Source of the DNA: Anaerolineae bacterium
Lineage (GTDB): Bacteria > Chloroflexota > Anaerolineae > B4-G1 > SLSP01
Direction: 5' to 3'
NCBI GenBank assembly: GCA_016931185.1
Contig: JAFGFI010000316.1
Span: forward strand, 1-64,000
Length of the DNA stretch: 64,000 nucleotides
Shown here piece after piece: positions 28,264-38,096 of the stretch. Below the pieces are notes generated by a model that saw only the letters and a program-made list of their open reading frames with translations, was not told the origin of the DNA and did not search any database. The translations under genes were made by a program, and so were the position numbers. Numbering within the stretch: the stretch's first letter is position 1; each line of letters opens with the position of its first letter.

Positions 28264-29678
28264 TTTGATGTACCATCCATCTCTTGTTCATCCGACAGGT
28301 AAACAAAAACCGGGCGATCCAGTACACGACCTATCTCCTGCACTGCGGTGCGCAACACAGAATCCACATCCACCGCATTCCGCACACGTTCTGATATCTC
28401 ACGTAAGAGTTGTTCACGGGTTGCCGCGCGCTGCGTATCCTCATAAAATCGCGCGCTTTCTAACGCTTGTCCCAGACGGTCTGACAATGTCTCCAACAAT
28501 GCAACCTGCCGCGGCGTCCATTCGCCAGCCCCATCGGGTTTACGAAACTTGACAACTCCCAGCGCCTGTTCACCACGGACCTTCACCGGCACCACTACCG
28601 TCGAAGCATCCACTTGTACAATCTCCCCCTGTTGCTTGGCTTGTATTAACTCTGACTGCCATTGACCCGATGCTGATACAAGCAATCCTGTATCCCGAGC
28701 CAAATACCCAAGATCCTGCGACCGCGACAACTCTTCCCAGGCCGCGCGACTCAATTCACCATAGGCTCGGCGCTGAGACTCTGCCACCTCCTGCACCTCC
28801 ATAATCAAACGAGCATTATCTATTGCGACGGCAACTTGACTGACCAATCCCAGCAACATATTGACATTTACATCTGTGAATACTGCTTCTTCAGTACTCT
28901 GAATATCCAACACACCTAACAAACGCTCCCCGGTTACCAATGGCAAGGCTAGTTCTGAGCGGATATCAGATGAATCAGGATGATCGAAGGCCACTGCATC
29001 CTCCTCTCTGTCTGCAACAACACGGGGCACGCGAGATTGCGCAACATCCCCCACAATATTACTGGCTCCAACCCGCACTTTATACCCGCGCTCCAACATC
29101 CGCTGCCCTTCTTCACTATTCGCCGCGCGCAACGCGACATATTCTCCACTCACATCTAAAAGGAAAATGCGCACCTGCTCATAACCAAACCGCCCGCTAA
29201 TAAGGTGTGTGATCCGTGAAAGTAATGATTCCAGATCGCGAATAGAAACAATCGCGTTCGCCACCTCAGCCACCGCCTCAAGTCTTGATGAACGTTGTGC
29301 GAAAGCCTGATCACGTTCAAGCTTCATTTGTTCCAGAGTCGTAATAACTTCCCCTAATCGCGAAATGATCACATTCGCGCCCATTTGCAACACACCCATT
29401 TCATCAGAAGAAAAAGGGCCGGTTAACCTAGCCGTTAAGTCTCCCTGTTGAACCTGATTAAATAATTTTATTAAACCCCTAATTCGATTTAAAATTATGA
29501 TGTTCAACAAATAGACAATTACTCCTGAAGCTACAATTACCACTGAAACAAAACCCACAATAATTTGACGTGAAAACTGTACGCCATATCCCAGGCCAGC
29601 TAACGTCAGAACACTTAGCTCCACCAAAACTACGGCAAGACTGATTTTGAAGAGCAGGCTATTTAAACCTTTTTTCAT
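28260..29678 (-). CDS. TM + HAMP + GAF sensor protein without kinase domain
   Basis: ORF to 29693; likely start MKKGLNSLLF (29678) with AGGA upstream; two TM, HAMP-like segment, GAF (GYEQVRIFLLDVSGEYVALRAANSEEG), C-tail. Confidence 0.87.
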   Translation of the reverse strand: MKKGLNSLLFKISLAVVLVELSVLTLAGLGYGVQFSRQIIVGFVSVVIVASGVIVYLLNIIILNRIRGLIKLFNQVQQGDLTARLTGPFSSDEMGVLQMGANVIISRLGEVITTLEQMKLERDQAFAQRSSRLEAVAEVANAIVSIRDLESLLSRITHLISGRFGYEQVRIFLLDVSGEYVALRAANSEEGQRMLERGYKVRVGASNIVGDVAQSRVPRVVADREEDAVAFDHPDSSDIRSELALPLVTGERLLGVLDIQSTEEAVFTDVNVNMLLGLVSQVAVAIDNARLIMEVQEVAESQRRAYGELSRAAWEELSRSQDLGYLARDTGLLVSASGQWQSELIQAKQQGEIVQVDASTVVVPVKVRGEQALGVVKFRKPDGAGEWTPRQVALLETLSDRLGQALESARFYEDTQRAATREQLLREISERVRNAVDVDSVLRTAVQEIGRVLDRPVFVYLSDEQEMDGTSK

Positions 29679-29722
29679 CAAGTTTCCTCGCAATCATACC
29701 GGACGCGCTACGGAAAACGCGG

Positions 29723-31435
29723 CTACGTAAGGCTAACATCTCCCATCCGCACTTCAACCTCGGCCAGTTGTAATGCCCCCCGCAACTCGGTTACTGCCAC
29801 TCGCAACACATCATCCACTTCCAATGATTCGCGGATACGCGCAGTTACATCGCCCACCAATCGCTCCTCAGTAACCAAACGTTGACTCTCACGATATAAA
29901 CGCGCGCTCTCTAACGCAACACTCATCTGTTGCGTTAACACCTCCATCAATTCAATCTCTTCATCTGTCCACGCGCGCGCGCCCTCCGGTTTACTTAATC
30001 GAAAAACCCCCAACGGACCTTCACGCCCTATGATCGGGATCGCTATAGTGGCACCATAATCCGGCGCAGAAATCAGCGTTTGACCCGTTTGATACGCCTT
30101 CACCATTTCTGTCCCCCAAGGATGGGTAACGGTACGTACACCCGTCACATCACTCACATAACCCAGTCCTAATTGGGTGTGCAATATATCACGGGATTCA
30201 GAAGAAATACTCCCCCAAGGCTCACGCCCTGAGGCGCCGTATACTCTGCGCTCCAAATCCAGATGTGTTTGCAGATCTCCTAAGAGTTGCGCATTATGAA
30301 TAGCTATCGCCACTTGATCTGCCAACATCTGTAATACTGCAACTTCCTCATCGCCATAGGCTTCCGGCACCTTACTTTGTACATCTAAAGCTCCTACAAT
30401 CCGGCCATGTACACGCAGCGGTAATGTCATAGCAGAACGCGTTTCCGGCAAGTCTGGACTATCCGCAAGTGCAGATGTACTCTCAAGGTTAGACTCAATT
30501 CGCGCCACGCCCCGATGTATAACATCTCCCACCCGGCCTGTCTGTCCCACGCGCAAACGATACGCGCGGGCCAACATCTGCGCGCCCAATTCACTGGAGG
30601 CTGCACGCAACACTGCCCACTGGCCACTTTCGTCAAGCATAAAGACGGCAGTATGATAAAAACCGAAATGCTCACTAATCAATACCACAATACGGGGCAA
30701 CAAACCTGTCAAATCCTCAACTTCAACAATCATACGCCCTACTTGTACAGTGGTCTGTAATAATTGTGTCCTGCGCTCAATATTGTGGGTACGTGCCTCT
30801 AGCTTAACACGTTCCTGGTGTAAATCACGATTATTTTCTATAAGTATCATTTCATTTGTTTGAGCCTGCACCAGTGCGCGTGAAATGCTATGTGCAGATA
30901 AACTCGCCAATAGCGTCGTCAAACCAAGTGTAAACGATAGCGTAAGCCAATCATCCCATCCTACCGGGACACTCACAGATATAACCCGACCTGTAATCTC
31001 AGCAAATACGAGAACACCAAGACTCAAAGCACTCAACACGCCAAATATAACTGCCTGATATACTCCTAAAATAAAACTTACCACCACCACGACCAGAAAA
31101 TAGCCCGTTATAGATGTACTACGTATGCCACCAGATGTAAAGACTAACACAGTAATAACTATCCATAAGAGTACGCTAAAAATCCAACTCACTACTTGCA
31201 CGTGACCATGCCTGAGCAGATTCCGCAAAAAGAGAAAGCCACCACATAAAACAATCGCCAGCAAGATATCAAATACCCAGCTATCAGATCCGACTATTAA
31301 CAACCCAAGTGTAGACACAATAGTCATCAACAATGTGACTAGCAAAATCGTATTGAGTAAAGCAACGACTCGCGTTTTATGTTCATCACCCGTAAAAACC
31401 GGAGAAGCAAAATTCTGTCTTATCCAGTCCATCAT
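29723..31435 (-). CDS. Multi-TM GAF sensor protein without kinase domain
   Basis: MMDWIRQNFASPVFTGDEHKTRVVALLNTILL..., multiple TM, GAF (FYHTAVFMLDESGQWAVLRAASSELG), C-tail. Confidence 0.88.
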   Translation of the reverse strand: MMDWIRQNFASPVFTGDEHKTRVVALLNTILLVTLLMTIVSTLGLLIVGSDSWVFDILLAIVLCGGFLFLRNLLRHGHVQVVSWIFSVLLWIVITVLVFTSGGIRSTSITGYFLVVVVVSFILGVYQAVIFGVLSALSLGVLVFAEITGRVISVSVPVGWDDWLTLSFTLGLTTLLASLSAHSISRALVQAQTNEMILIENNRDLHQERVKLEARTHNIERRTQLLQTTVQVGRMIVEVEDLTGLLPRIVVLISEHFGFYHTAVFMLDESGQWAVLRAASSELGAQMLARAYRLRVGQTGRVGDVIHRGVARIESNLESTSALADSPDLPETRSAMTLPLRVHGRIVGALDVQSKVPEAYGDEEVAVLQMLADQVAIAIHNAQLLGDLQTHLDLERRVYGASGREPWGSISSESRDILHTQLGLGYVSDVTGVRTVTHPWGTEMVKAYQTGQTLISAPDYGATIAIPIIGREGPLGVFRLSKPEGARAWTDEEIELMEVLTQQMSVALESARLYRESQRLVTEERLVGDVTARIRESLEVDDVLRVAVTELRGALQLAEVEVRMGDVSLT

Positions 31436-31459
31436 GATCTCTTTCCTCGCTTAACCACT

Positions 31460-33700
31460 TTATTCTGCAATTACCGCTCCCACACGTACTTCAGCCTCGG
31501 CCAAATCTAAGATTTGGCGCATTTCCTGAACTGTCGTCTGCAATACCAGTTCCACATCCAATGTCTCGCGAATGCGCCCCGACACCTGGCTCACCAACCG
31601 TTCCCGCGCCGCGCGGCGTGTTGTTTCATCTAATAGACGCAAGTTATCCGCCGCCTGCGCGAACTGTTGCACAATCGTCTCAATCAGTGCTATATCCGCC
31701 TCGCGCCATTCCTGCTGTTCCCGCTTCAACCCCAACACCCCGATAGGTTGTTCCCGCAACTTAATCGGCACAACCAGCGTTGAAGAATGTACATCAGATT
31801 CAGATTCTACCTCTCCATCAGGCAAAATGACAAGTTTCTGGCCCGCAATGGCACGTCGGGCTTCCGGCAACCAGACTTCTCCTAAATGCGTCATGCCGGA
31901 CTTAGTCTTTTCATAACCATACAGTTCATTCAGTTGCATAAACTTCGCCCACGCCTGTCCCTGGTAACGCTGTTGAAGCGCTGACATCTCCGCTAACGCA
32001 GTCTGCGCCTGAGTATAAAGTTGCGCATTATCTATCGATGCCGCGACCTGGTCCGCCATCGTCTGCATAACAGAAATATTAGCTTCGCTGAAAGCTGATG
32101 CATCTACACTCTGCACCGTCATCGCGCCAATCACCCGGCCTCGAGAACGCAAAGGCAAGGCCATTTCCGACTGGGTATCGGGTAACAGGGGATTGTTATA
32201 ACGCAACGCCTCTTCCCCCACATAGAGGGCAATACGCGGTTCCCCACGCGCCACACAACGACCAATCATTGAAGTGCCACCTACCCGGAGTTGATGATGG
32301 TGCGCTAACATTTGTGCGCCGGCTTCACCTGTACCAGCACGCAGCACAGCATACTCCCCAATCTCATCCACCAGGAATAATCCAACATAATAGAGAGCAA
32401 ACCGCTCGCAAATCAAATCTACCGTCCGACTAATCAATTCGTCAGGATCCAGTATCGTCGCTGTCGCCTCAGAAATCTCTTTCGCTGCCCTCAAAATACG
32501 AGTATTATCCGCAACTTGCCGCTCCAGGTCCGTAATCGTTCGCTGAACTTGTGCAGCCATATCATTGAGGGCTAACGCCGTCACACGCAATTCGTCATCG
32601 CTTTCAGTAGAAATTTGCAGTAAGTTAATCCGATGATATAAACGCTCGGTCCGCAATGCCACTGCGCCATCCCGCACAAGGCTCAACGGCATAGAAATGC
32701 GACGCCGAACGAAACGTATCGTGTGACGCAAAGCTCCCCCCGAAACCACAATCAATAACGCTACTATTCCCGCGCGTTGCCACAAAGGACGCACTGCTTC
32801 ACCCAACGGCCATTCGGCCAAGGCATAACCCATTTGGTTCTGCAAAGGGGCGCCGGCAGCCAGCACATATTTTCCGGCTTCTCCCGATGACGCGAAACCC
32901 TGATAAAGATTAAAGTTTGTTTCGGCAACCTCGCGAGGCGAACGGGTAATCAGGTCAGATAAAGCTCTGCCTTCAGGATATTGAGTACTGGGGCGCAATA
33001 GCGTTACATCGGGATGTAGGAGCAACTTACCCTGTCGATCCACGATATATGTATATCCCATTTTCCCTACACGCACCGCAGACCATTGTTCCAACAGGGG
33101 GAGTATATCTACCTTGACCAACAAAGTCGCTTTGAAGGTACTGTTTTCAGACTCATTTACAGCTAATGCCATATCCAGCAAAAGCCTATCGGCCGCTTCA
33201 TCTACCGCCGTCCCCACATAAAGCCCACCGGCTTTCACCACATCCAACCACGGTTGGTTCGCGATTTCCACACTCATTTCAGGTAAGTCGGCCTGCGAAG
33301 TATGTTGTCCAGCATCACTCCGGTGCAAATCCGCTAAAATCCGATTATCCGGAGCTATCAAAAGTAATTCAGTCCACATAGGTTGGCGATCCAAAGCCCA
33401 CAAAAAGAATACTGGCGCTATTTCCATTAACGCATCATTTGAAATTTCACTGTCGGCCACGACGAGGGCATCTCGGGTAGCGCGCAAATCACTCTGCATA
33501 CTCCCCAAAATTTCATCCCATACCTGCGCCGACTGGATCGATGCTCCATCGAGGGACTTTAATCTTTCATTCCATGTCCCCCTCACAGCCAAGATAAGCA
33601 AGACAAAAATTACCCCAATGGCAATTCCGCCTAAGATTACAATTCTGAGAGCTAACTTAGGACCTATCCCTGTTTGTCCGGTAAATGCGTTCTGACTCAT
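31460..33700 (-). CDS. Cache + HAMP + GAF sensor protein without kinase domain
   Basis: Signal anchor, Cache domain (VGKMGYTYIVDRQGKLLLHPDVTLL), HAMP-like, GAF (LYYVGLFLVDEIGEYAVLRAGTGEAG...SMIGRCVA), C-tail. Confidence 0.9.
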   Translation of the reverse strand: MSQNAFTGQTGIGPKLALRIVILGGIAIGVIFVLLILAVRGTWNERLKSLDGASIQSAQVWDEILGSMQSDLRATRDALVVADSEISNDALMEIAPVFFLWALDRQPMWTELLLIAPDNRILADLHRSDAGQHTSQADLPEMSVEIANQPWLDVVKAGGLYVGTAVDEAADRLLLDMALAVNESENSTFKATLLVKVDILPLLEQWSAVRVGKMGYTYIVDRQGKLLLHPDVTLLRPSTQYPEGRALSDLITRSPREVAETNFNLYQGFASSGEAGKYVLAAGAPLQNQMGYALAEWPLGEAVRPLWQRAGIVALLIVVSGGALRHTIRFVRRRISMPLSLVRDGAVALRTERLYHRINLLQISTESDDELRVTALALNDMAAQVQRTITDLERQVADNTRILRAAKEISEATATILDPDELISRTVDLICERFALYYVGLFLVDEIGEYAVLRAGTGEAGAQMLAHHHQLRVGGTSMIGRCVARGEPRIALYVGEEALRYNNPLLPDTQSEMALPLRSRGRVIGAMTVQSVDASAFSEANISVMQTMADQVAASIDNAQLYTQAQTALAEMSALQQRYQGQAWAKFMQLNELYGYEKTKSGMTHLGEVWLPEARRAIAGQKLVILPDGEVESESDVHSSTLVVPIKLREQPIGVLGLKREQQEWREADIALIETIVQQFAQAADNLRLLDETTRRAARERLVSQVSGRIRETLDVELVLQTTVQEMRQILDLAEAEVRVGAVIAE

Positions 33701-33710
33701 AACTTATCCC

Positions 33711-35474
33711 CTATTCTGAAACAGTACGCCATTCGGAAATATCGCCTGATGGTTGTTGCCAATCTGATGCAGGACGTAGTTGTAAGAATGTACTAGAAGT
33801 ACCCAGAACCTCCATAAGTTCTTCAATGGTCGTCTTGATTAAAACATCCATTGTCGTCGCACGACGCATCATATCTGTAATTTCGCGCGTCAACTGCTCC
33901 CGTGCAGCGCGGATCCGACTATCCTGGTATAATTGGGCATTTTCCAACGATAATTGGAGTTGTTCAACTAGCGTCTGCAACAACTCAATCTGTTGTGGGG
34001 ACCATTCCCCTGCATCCTCTGGTTTACACGCATCTATCACACCAATCACATTTCCCCGCACCTTAATGGGAATCGCTAGGGCATTCTTATCAGCGAGTGT
34101 AAGTTTTCCGCTCTGCACGGCCTCTGCCATTCTTGGACGCCATACCTGGCCCGTGCGGGAAGTTCCATACGTATTCCGCACAAACCCCTCTACATCTAGC
34201 GAGGTCATCAATTCTTGCCACCCCACACGCCCCAACTGACTAAAAGCCCGTCGCTCCGCCTCCATACTTTCTTGCACCTGTTGGATAAGTTGGGCATTGC
34301 TGATCACCAAAGCTATTTGGTCAGAAAGAGTTTGCAATACAATGATATCTTGTTCTGAAAATACACCTGACTCCGTAGATTGTACATCTATCACACCCAT
34401 AATACGCTCGTATGAACGTAAAGGCAACGCTATCTCAGAACGCGTAGCAGACAATTCAGGAACATCAAAAAAGGCAGCATCCTCTCCTACATCCAAAGCC
34501 AGACGGGATTCACCTGTTCGCGCTACATGTCCCACAATTCCTTCTTCTCCTACCCGCAATCGATGCCCCTGCCGCAACAATGACGTTCCTCCTTCTGAGG
34601 AAGCCGCGCGCAAAATAGCATAATCCCCTGCATCATTAAGCAAATAAATAGCTGCATGATAATAACCAAACCTTTCGGAAATCAAATTCACTGTCCGATC
34701 CAACAACAGATCAATGTCGCGGATTGTTGCCGCTTCCCGGGCCACCTGTGCTGCTGACTCTAATTGCGCAGATCTCCGAGCCAGTTCAGTGTTACGCTCC
34801 GTGATACTAACTTCTAATACCTCACCCCGTATTTCCAGACGTTGCGCCAAACGACGTATCTCGGCCAATATAGTCTCAAAGCGCGGCAAGATATAATTCA
34901 GCGAAAGCACCGACAAAACACTTAATACCGTAAATACCACGGTACCACTTAACCAAGCCGTGGGGTCTGCAGTATTCGCTTGAAGTTCGACTGGGATAGT
35001 AAGAGTTCCATAAGCGAACAAAATCCCAAACACGAGCAACGTCGCAAGGGAAACCCCTAAAGCTATATATCCCTCTGTGCTTCCGAAAAGTAAGCCGACC
35101 AGGAAGGGGACCATCAGCAAAAAGACACGTCCATCTCCACTCAATCCCCCTTCCCAAAAACCGAACACAGCCAGACCATAAATTAAAAATACTAATGTTC
35201 CTGCCCGCACTGTGTAAGGGACACGTTTCCACAATGAGATTAACAACAGTAATCCATAGACACCGATATAGAACGGAATAAAACCAACTATCTTGTTCGC
35301 AATAGCATTTAGAGAACTTGCAGCCACAGCTAACAATCCGACAACATCCAACACGCGCAATATATTACGCACCAAGTTTTCTCGCCAAACTGACAGCGAT
35401 CCACCCTGCACATCATCTCTAAATGACGCTTCGCGTTCGTTGCTATTTCGTCTCTGCCTGGTACTCAATGACAT
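33711..35474 (-). CDS. Multi-TM GAF sensor protein without kinase domain
   Basis: Multiple TM, GAF (YYHAAIYLLNDAGDYAILRAASSEGG...GIVGHVA), degenerate GAF, C-tail, repeat-like C-terminus ISEWRTVSE. Confidence 0.88.
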   Translation of the reverse strand: MSLSTRQRRNSNEREASFRDDVQGGSLSVWRENLVRNILRVLDVVGLLAVAASSLNAIANKIVGFIPFYIGVYGLLLLISLWKRVPYTVRAGTLVFLIYGLAVFGFWEGGLSGDGRVFLLMVPFLVGLLFGSTEGYIALGVSLATLLVFGILFAYGTLTIPVELQANTADPTAWLSGTVVFTVLSVLSVLSLNYILPRFETILAEIRRLAQRLEIRGEVLEVSITERNTELARRSAQLESAAQVAREAATIRDIDLLLDRTVNLISERFGYYHAAIYLLNDAGDYAILRAASSEGGTSLLRQGHRLRVGEEGIVGHVARTGESRLALDVGEDAAFFDVPELSATRSEIALPLRSYERIMGVIDVQSTESGVFSEQDIIVLQTLSDQIALVISNAQLIQQVQESMEAERRAFSQLGRVGWQELMTSLDVEGFVRNTYGTSRTGQVWRPRMAEAVQSGKLTLADKNALAIPIKVRGNVIGVIDACKPEDAGEWSPQQIELLQTLVEQLQLSLENAQLYQDSRIRAAREQLTREITDMMRRATTMDVLIKTTIEELMEVLGTSSTFLQLRPASDWQQPSGDISEWRTVSE

Positions 35475-35480
35475 TCACGC

Positions 35481-38039
35481 TCACTCCTTGCGAGTTTCAT
35501 CCATTGTCAACCGGACTACAACTTCTTCAAGCTGCAATGCCTTGTATATCTCATCCGCTGCATTTCTCAACATCGTCTCAATATCCAGGGTTTCACGCAT
35601 CCGGACGGTAGCTTCGCCAACCAATCGCTCGCGCGCCGCGCGATTCTGTGTTTCCTCATACAAAAGCGCATTCTCCAGAGCTATACCCAACTGCTCTGTA
35701 AACTGTGTTAACTGTGCGATTTCATCCTCTGTCCAAGCGGTGTCCCTATCATCCGTTTCTTGTTTACACACATCTATTACACCAATAATCCCCTGGCGCG
35801 AGCGCACAGGCAATGCGAGTTTATGCACAGGCACTTGTCGCACCGATTCAACCGGGTCGGCGTCACTTCGTACACTCTGTGTCCCGTTATACGATGCAAG
35901 CACTGCACGATTCTCCCCCCACGACTGGCGGGCCTCGTCTGGCCATGCAGCAGGAATTACAGGAGGTAACGACTCCACGCCTGTTACGTTAGCCTGCACT
36001 CCAATCCCAACACCTGCCGCATATATGTTTAACCATTCCTCCCACGCATGACGGCTGACCTCACCATACGCGCGACGCAAACGCTCCATAGCCTCTTGCC
36101 GTTCAGCAAACAAACGAATCCCATCAATTGCCACCGCAATCTGATCGGCTATAGTCTGCAAGATAGTCACCGTTTCCTCATCGAAGTCATCGGCATGATA
36201 AGCATGTAGATCAATCACACCGAGGATTTGTCCACGCGAACGCAAAGGTAACGCGACTTCAGCACGCGTGTAAGGTAACTCCGGATTCGTGATGGGTGCT
36301 TCTGATTCTTCCGGGCCCTCCCTCACTACTGCATAATCTACAAACCAACGCGCTACATTTTCCACACACAATCCCACTGCACCTATTCCAATCTCTACCC
36401 TGTAATCGCGCGCCAATAATGCCATACCGGGGTCGCCAGTTCCCGCGTGCAAAACCGCCCACTTTTTCGACTGGGCATCCATTTGTTCATCCACTAAAAA
36501 TAATCCAACAAAATACAACCGAAACCGCTCACGAATGACCTCAACAACCTCACGCGCCAACATTGCCATATCTGACGCTGCGGCCACTAACGCCCCCACG
36601 GCTGCCGTCGCCTCCAAATCCCGCTCGTGTTTCGCCTGTTCCAACTCGCGCAGTTCTATTCTCCGATTTAAAGTTTCCCGCAATTCTTTTTTCTCTTCAA
36701 GAAGCGTATTAAAGGCGGTCGCTACCTGACCGATCTCATCAGGCGCATATACCCAGGCCAAAACATTGGCACTACCGGCAGCCATTTTTTGCGCCTCATC
36801 GGCTAACTGTATAACAGGACGTGTTATCATCCCAGCGACAAAAATCGTCCCCATTCCCGCAAATAGAACTGCCCCGAATGCCAATAGGTATCCCCCAAAC
36901 AGATCCGATCGCACCTCAGCATAAGCATCTCGATAAGGTAAATATACAAATACTCCCCAACCTAAAGATTGAAGCGTCTGTTCTATTGCTGCATCTGTCA
37001 AAGATGATACATTCACTTTCGAGAACAGTAGCGCATCTATATCTATATCCTCTAGGAAATGATGCCCGAGCAACACGCGCGTTCCATCATTAGACATAGC
37101 CTCGTGCCAGTGCGACACTCGATTTCGATACAATATCGTAAGCCAAGAAGAATCTAATGATGTGCCAATAAGCTGCTCATCACGGCCAGCAAAAACACGC
37201 CCCGTTCCATCCACTACCACAAGACCCTCATTCGGGTTAAGTTGTATGGCTTGAAGACTATCCATCATCGGGGTCAAATTCACAACCGCATGCACAAACC
37301 CTATTAAATTTCCATCTGCTGACGAAACCACAGATGTATGTTCATCGGCAATCCCGGTTATTAACAAGTTGTCATATACAGGAACGACCATTTCCACAAC
37401 TTCTGATTCAAAACGTTCCGTAATTCCAATGTACAACGCCCCTTGCCCATTATTGTATATAGTTTCCCACCAATTCGTGGTTGCGGCTGAATCTTGAATC
37501 GCCCAGTAATAATGTTGAGTATGTCCAGTTGAAGCTAATAAGATTCCATAACGATCAATCACTGATAATTCAACACAACCCGGCAGATTCATGGCGTAAC
37601 GGAAAAGTTGAGCCGTAATAACATTTTGTTGAGGATCGACGATAGACTTTACTAAACCGTTCTCGTCGGTCGCTGTCTGCCATTGCTGCTCAATATCACG
37701 CCACTCAGAGATAGAAGACTCACTATCCACTGAATTTTCTTCACTCGACAGCTTAACCGCATCTCGCAATGTTTCATCATCTGCTATATAACGTACAACA
37801 ATAACCTGATTTAACAACAGATTGATCAGTCGTTCCATCGTGGTCACAGCCAAATTACCAACACGCGCCTGTATTACAGACTCCTGGGCCTTCCGCAAAG
37901 CATTTAAATTCAAATAAGTTGTTATGCCCACAGCCAGCAGCAACACAATCATAACGCCCACCACAATCTTGTAGAAGATAGGCCAAGTATCATAATGCCG
38001 CCAGGTTTTTAGTTTCGGTTTTTCCATATATCGTCCCAC
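35481..38039 (-). CDS. Cache + HAMP + GAF sensor protein without kinase domain
   Basis: Signal anchor, long extracytoplasmic Cache domain, HAMP-like (MITRPVIQLADEAQKMAAGSANV), GAF (LYFVGLFLVDEQMDAQSKKWAVLHAGTGDPG), C-tail. Confidence 0.9.
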   Translation of the reverse strand: MGRYMEKPKLKTWRHYDTWPIFYKIVVGVMIVLLLAVGITTYLNLNALRKAQESVIQARVGNLAVTTMERLINLLLNQVIVVRYIADDETLRDAVKLSSEENSVDSESSISEWRDIEQQWQTATDENGLVKSIVDPQQNVITAQLFRYAMNLPGCVELSVIDRYGILLASTGHTQHYYWAIQDSAATTNWWETIYNNGQGALYIGITERFESEVVEMVVPVYDNLLITGIADEHTSVVSSADGNLIGFVHAVVNLTPMMDSLQAIQLNPNEGLVVVDGTGRVFAGRDEQLIGTSLDSSWLTILYRNRVSHWHEAMSNDGTRVLLGHHFLEDIDIDALLFSKVNVSSLTDAAIEQTLQSLGWGVFVYLPYRDAYAEVRSDLFGGYLLAFGAVLFAGMGTIFVAGMITRPVIQLADEAQKMAAGSANVLAWVYAPDEIGQVATAFNTLLEEKKELRETLNRRIELRELEQAKHERDLEATAAVGALVAAASDMAMLAREVVEVIRERFRLYFVGLFLVDEQMDAQSKKWAVLHAGTGDPGMALLARDYRVEIGIGAVGLCVENVARWFVDYAVVREGPEESEAPITNPELPYTRAEVALPLRSRGQILGVIDLHAYHADDFDEETVTILQTIADQIAVAIDGIRLFAERQEAMERLRRAYGEVSRHAWEEWLNIYAAGVGIGVQANVTGVESLPPVIPAAWPDEARQSWGENRAVLASYNGTQSVRSDADPVESVRQVPVHKLALPVRSRQGIIGVIDVCKQETDDRDTAWTEDEIAQLTQFTEQLGIALENALLYEETQNRAARERLVGEATVRMRETLDIETMLRNAADEIYKALQLEEVVVRLTMDETRKE

Positions 38040-38096
38040 TGCCTCAATTTGAAATTCCCCAGGCTATGATCGGTCCCCAGATATGCCACCTACAAC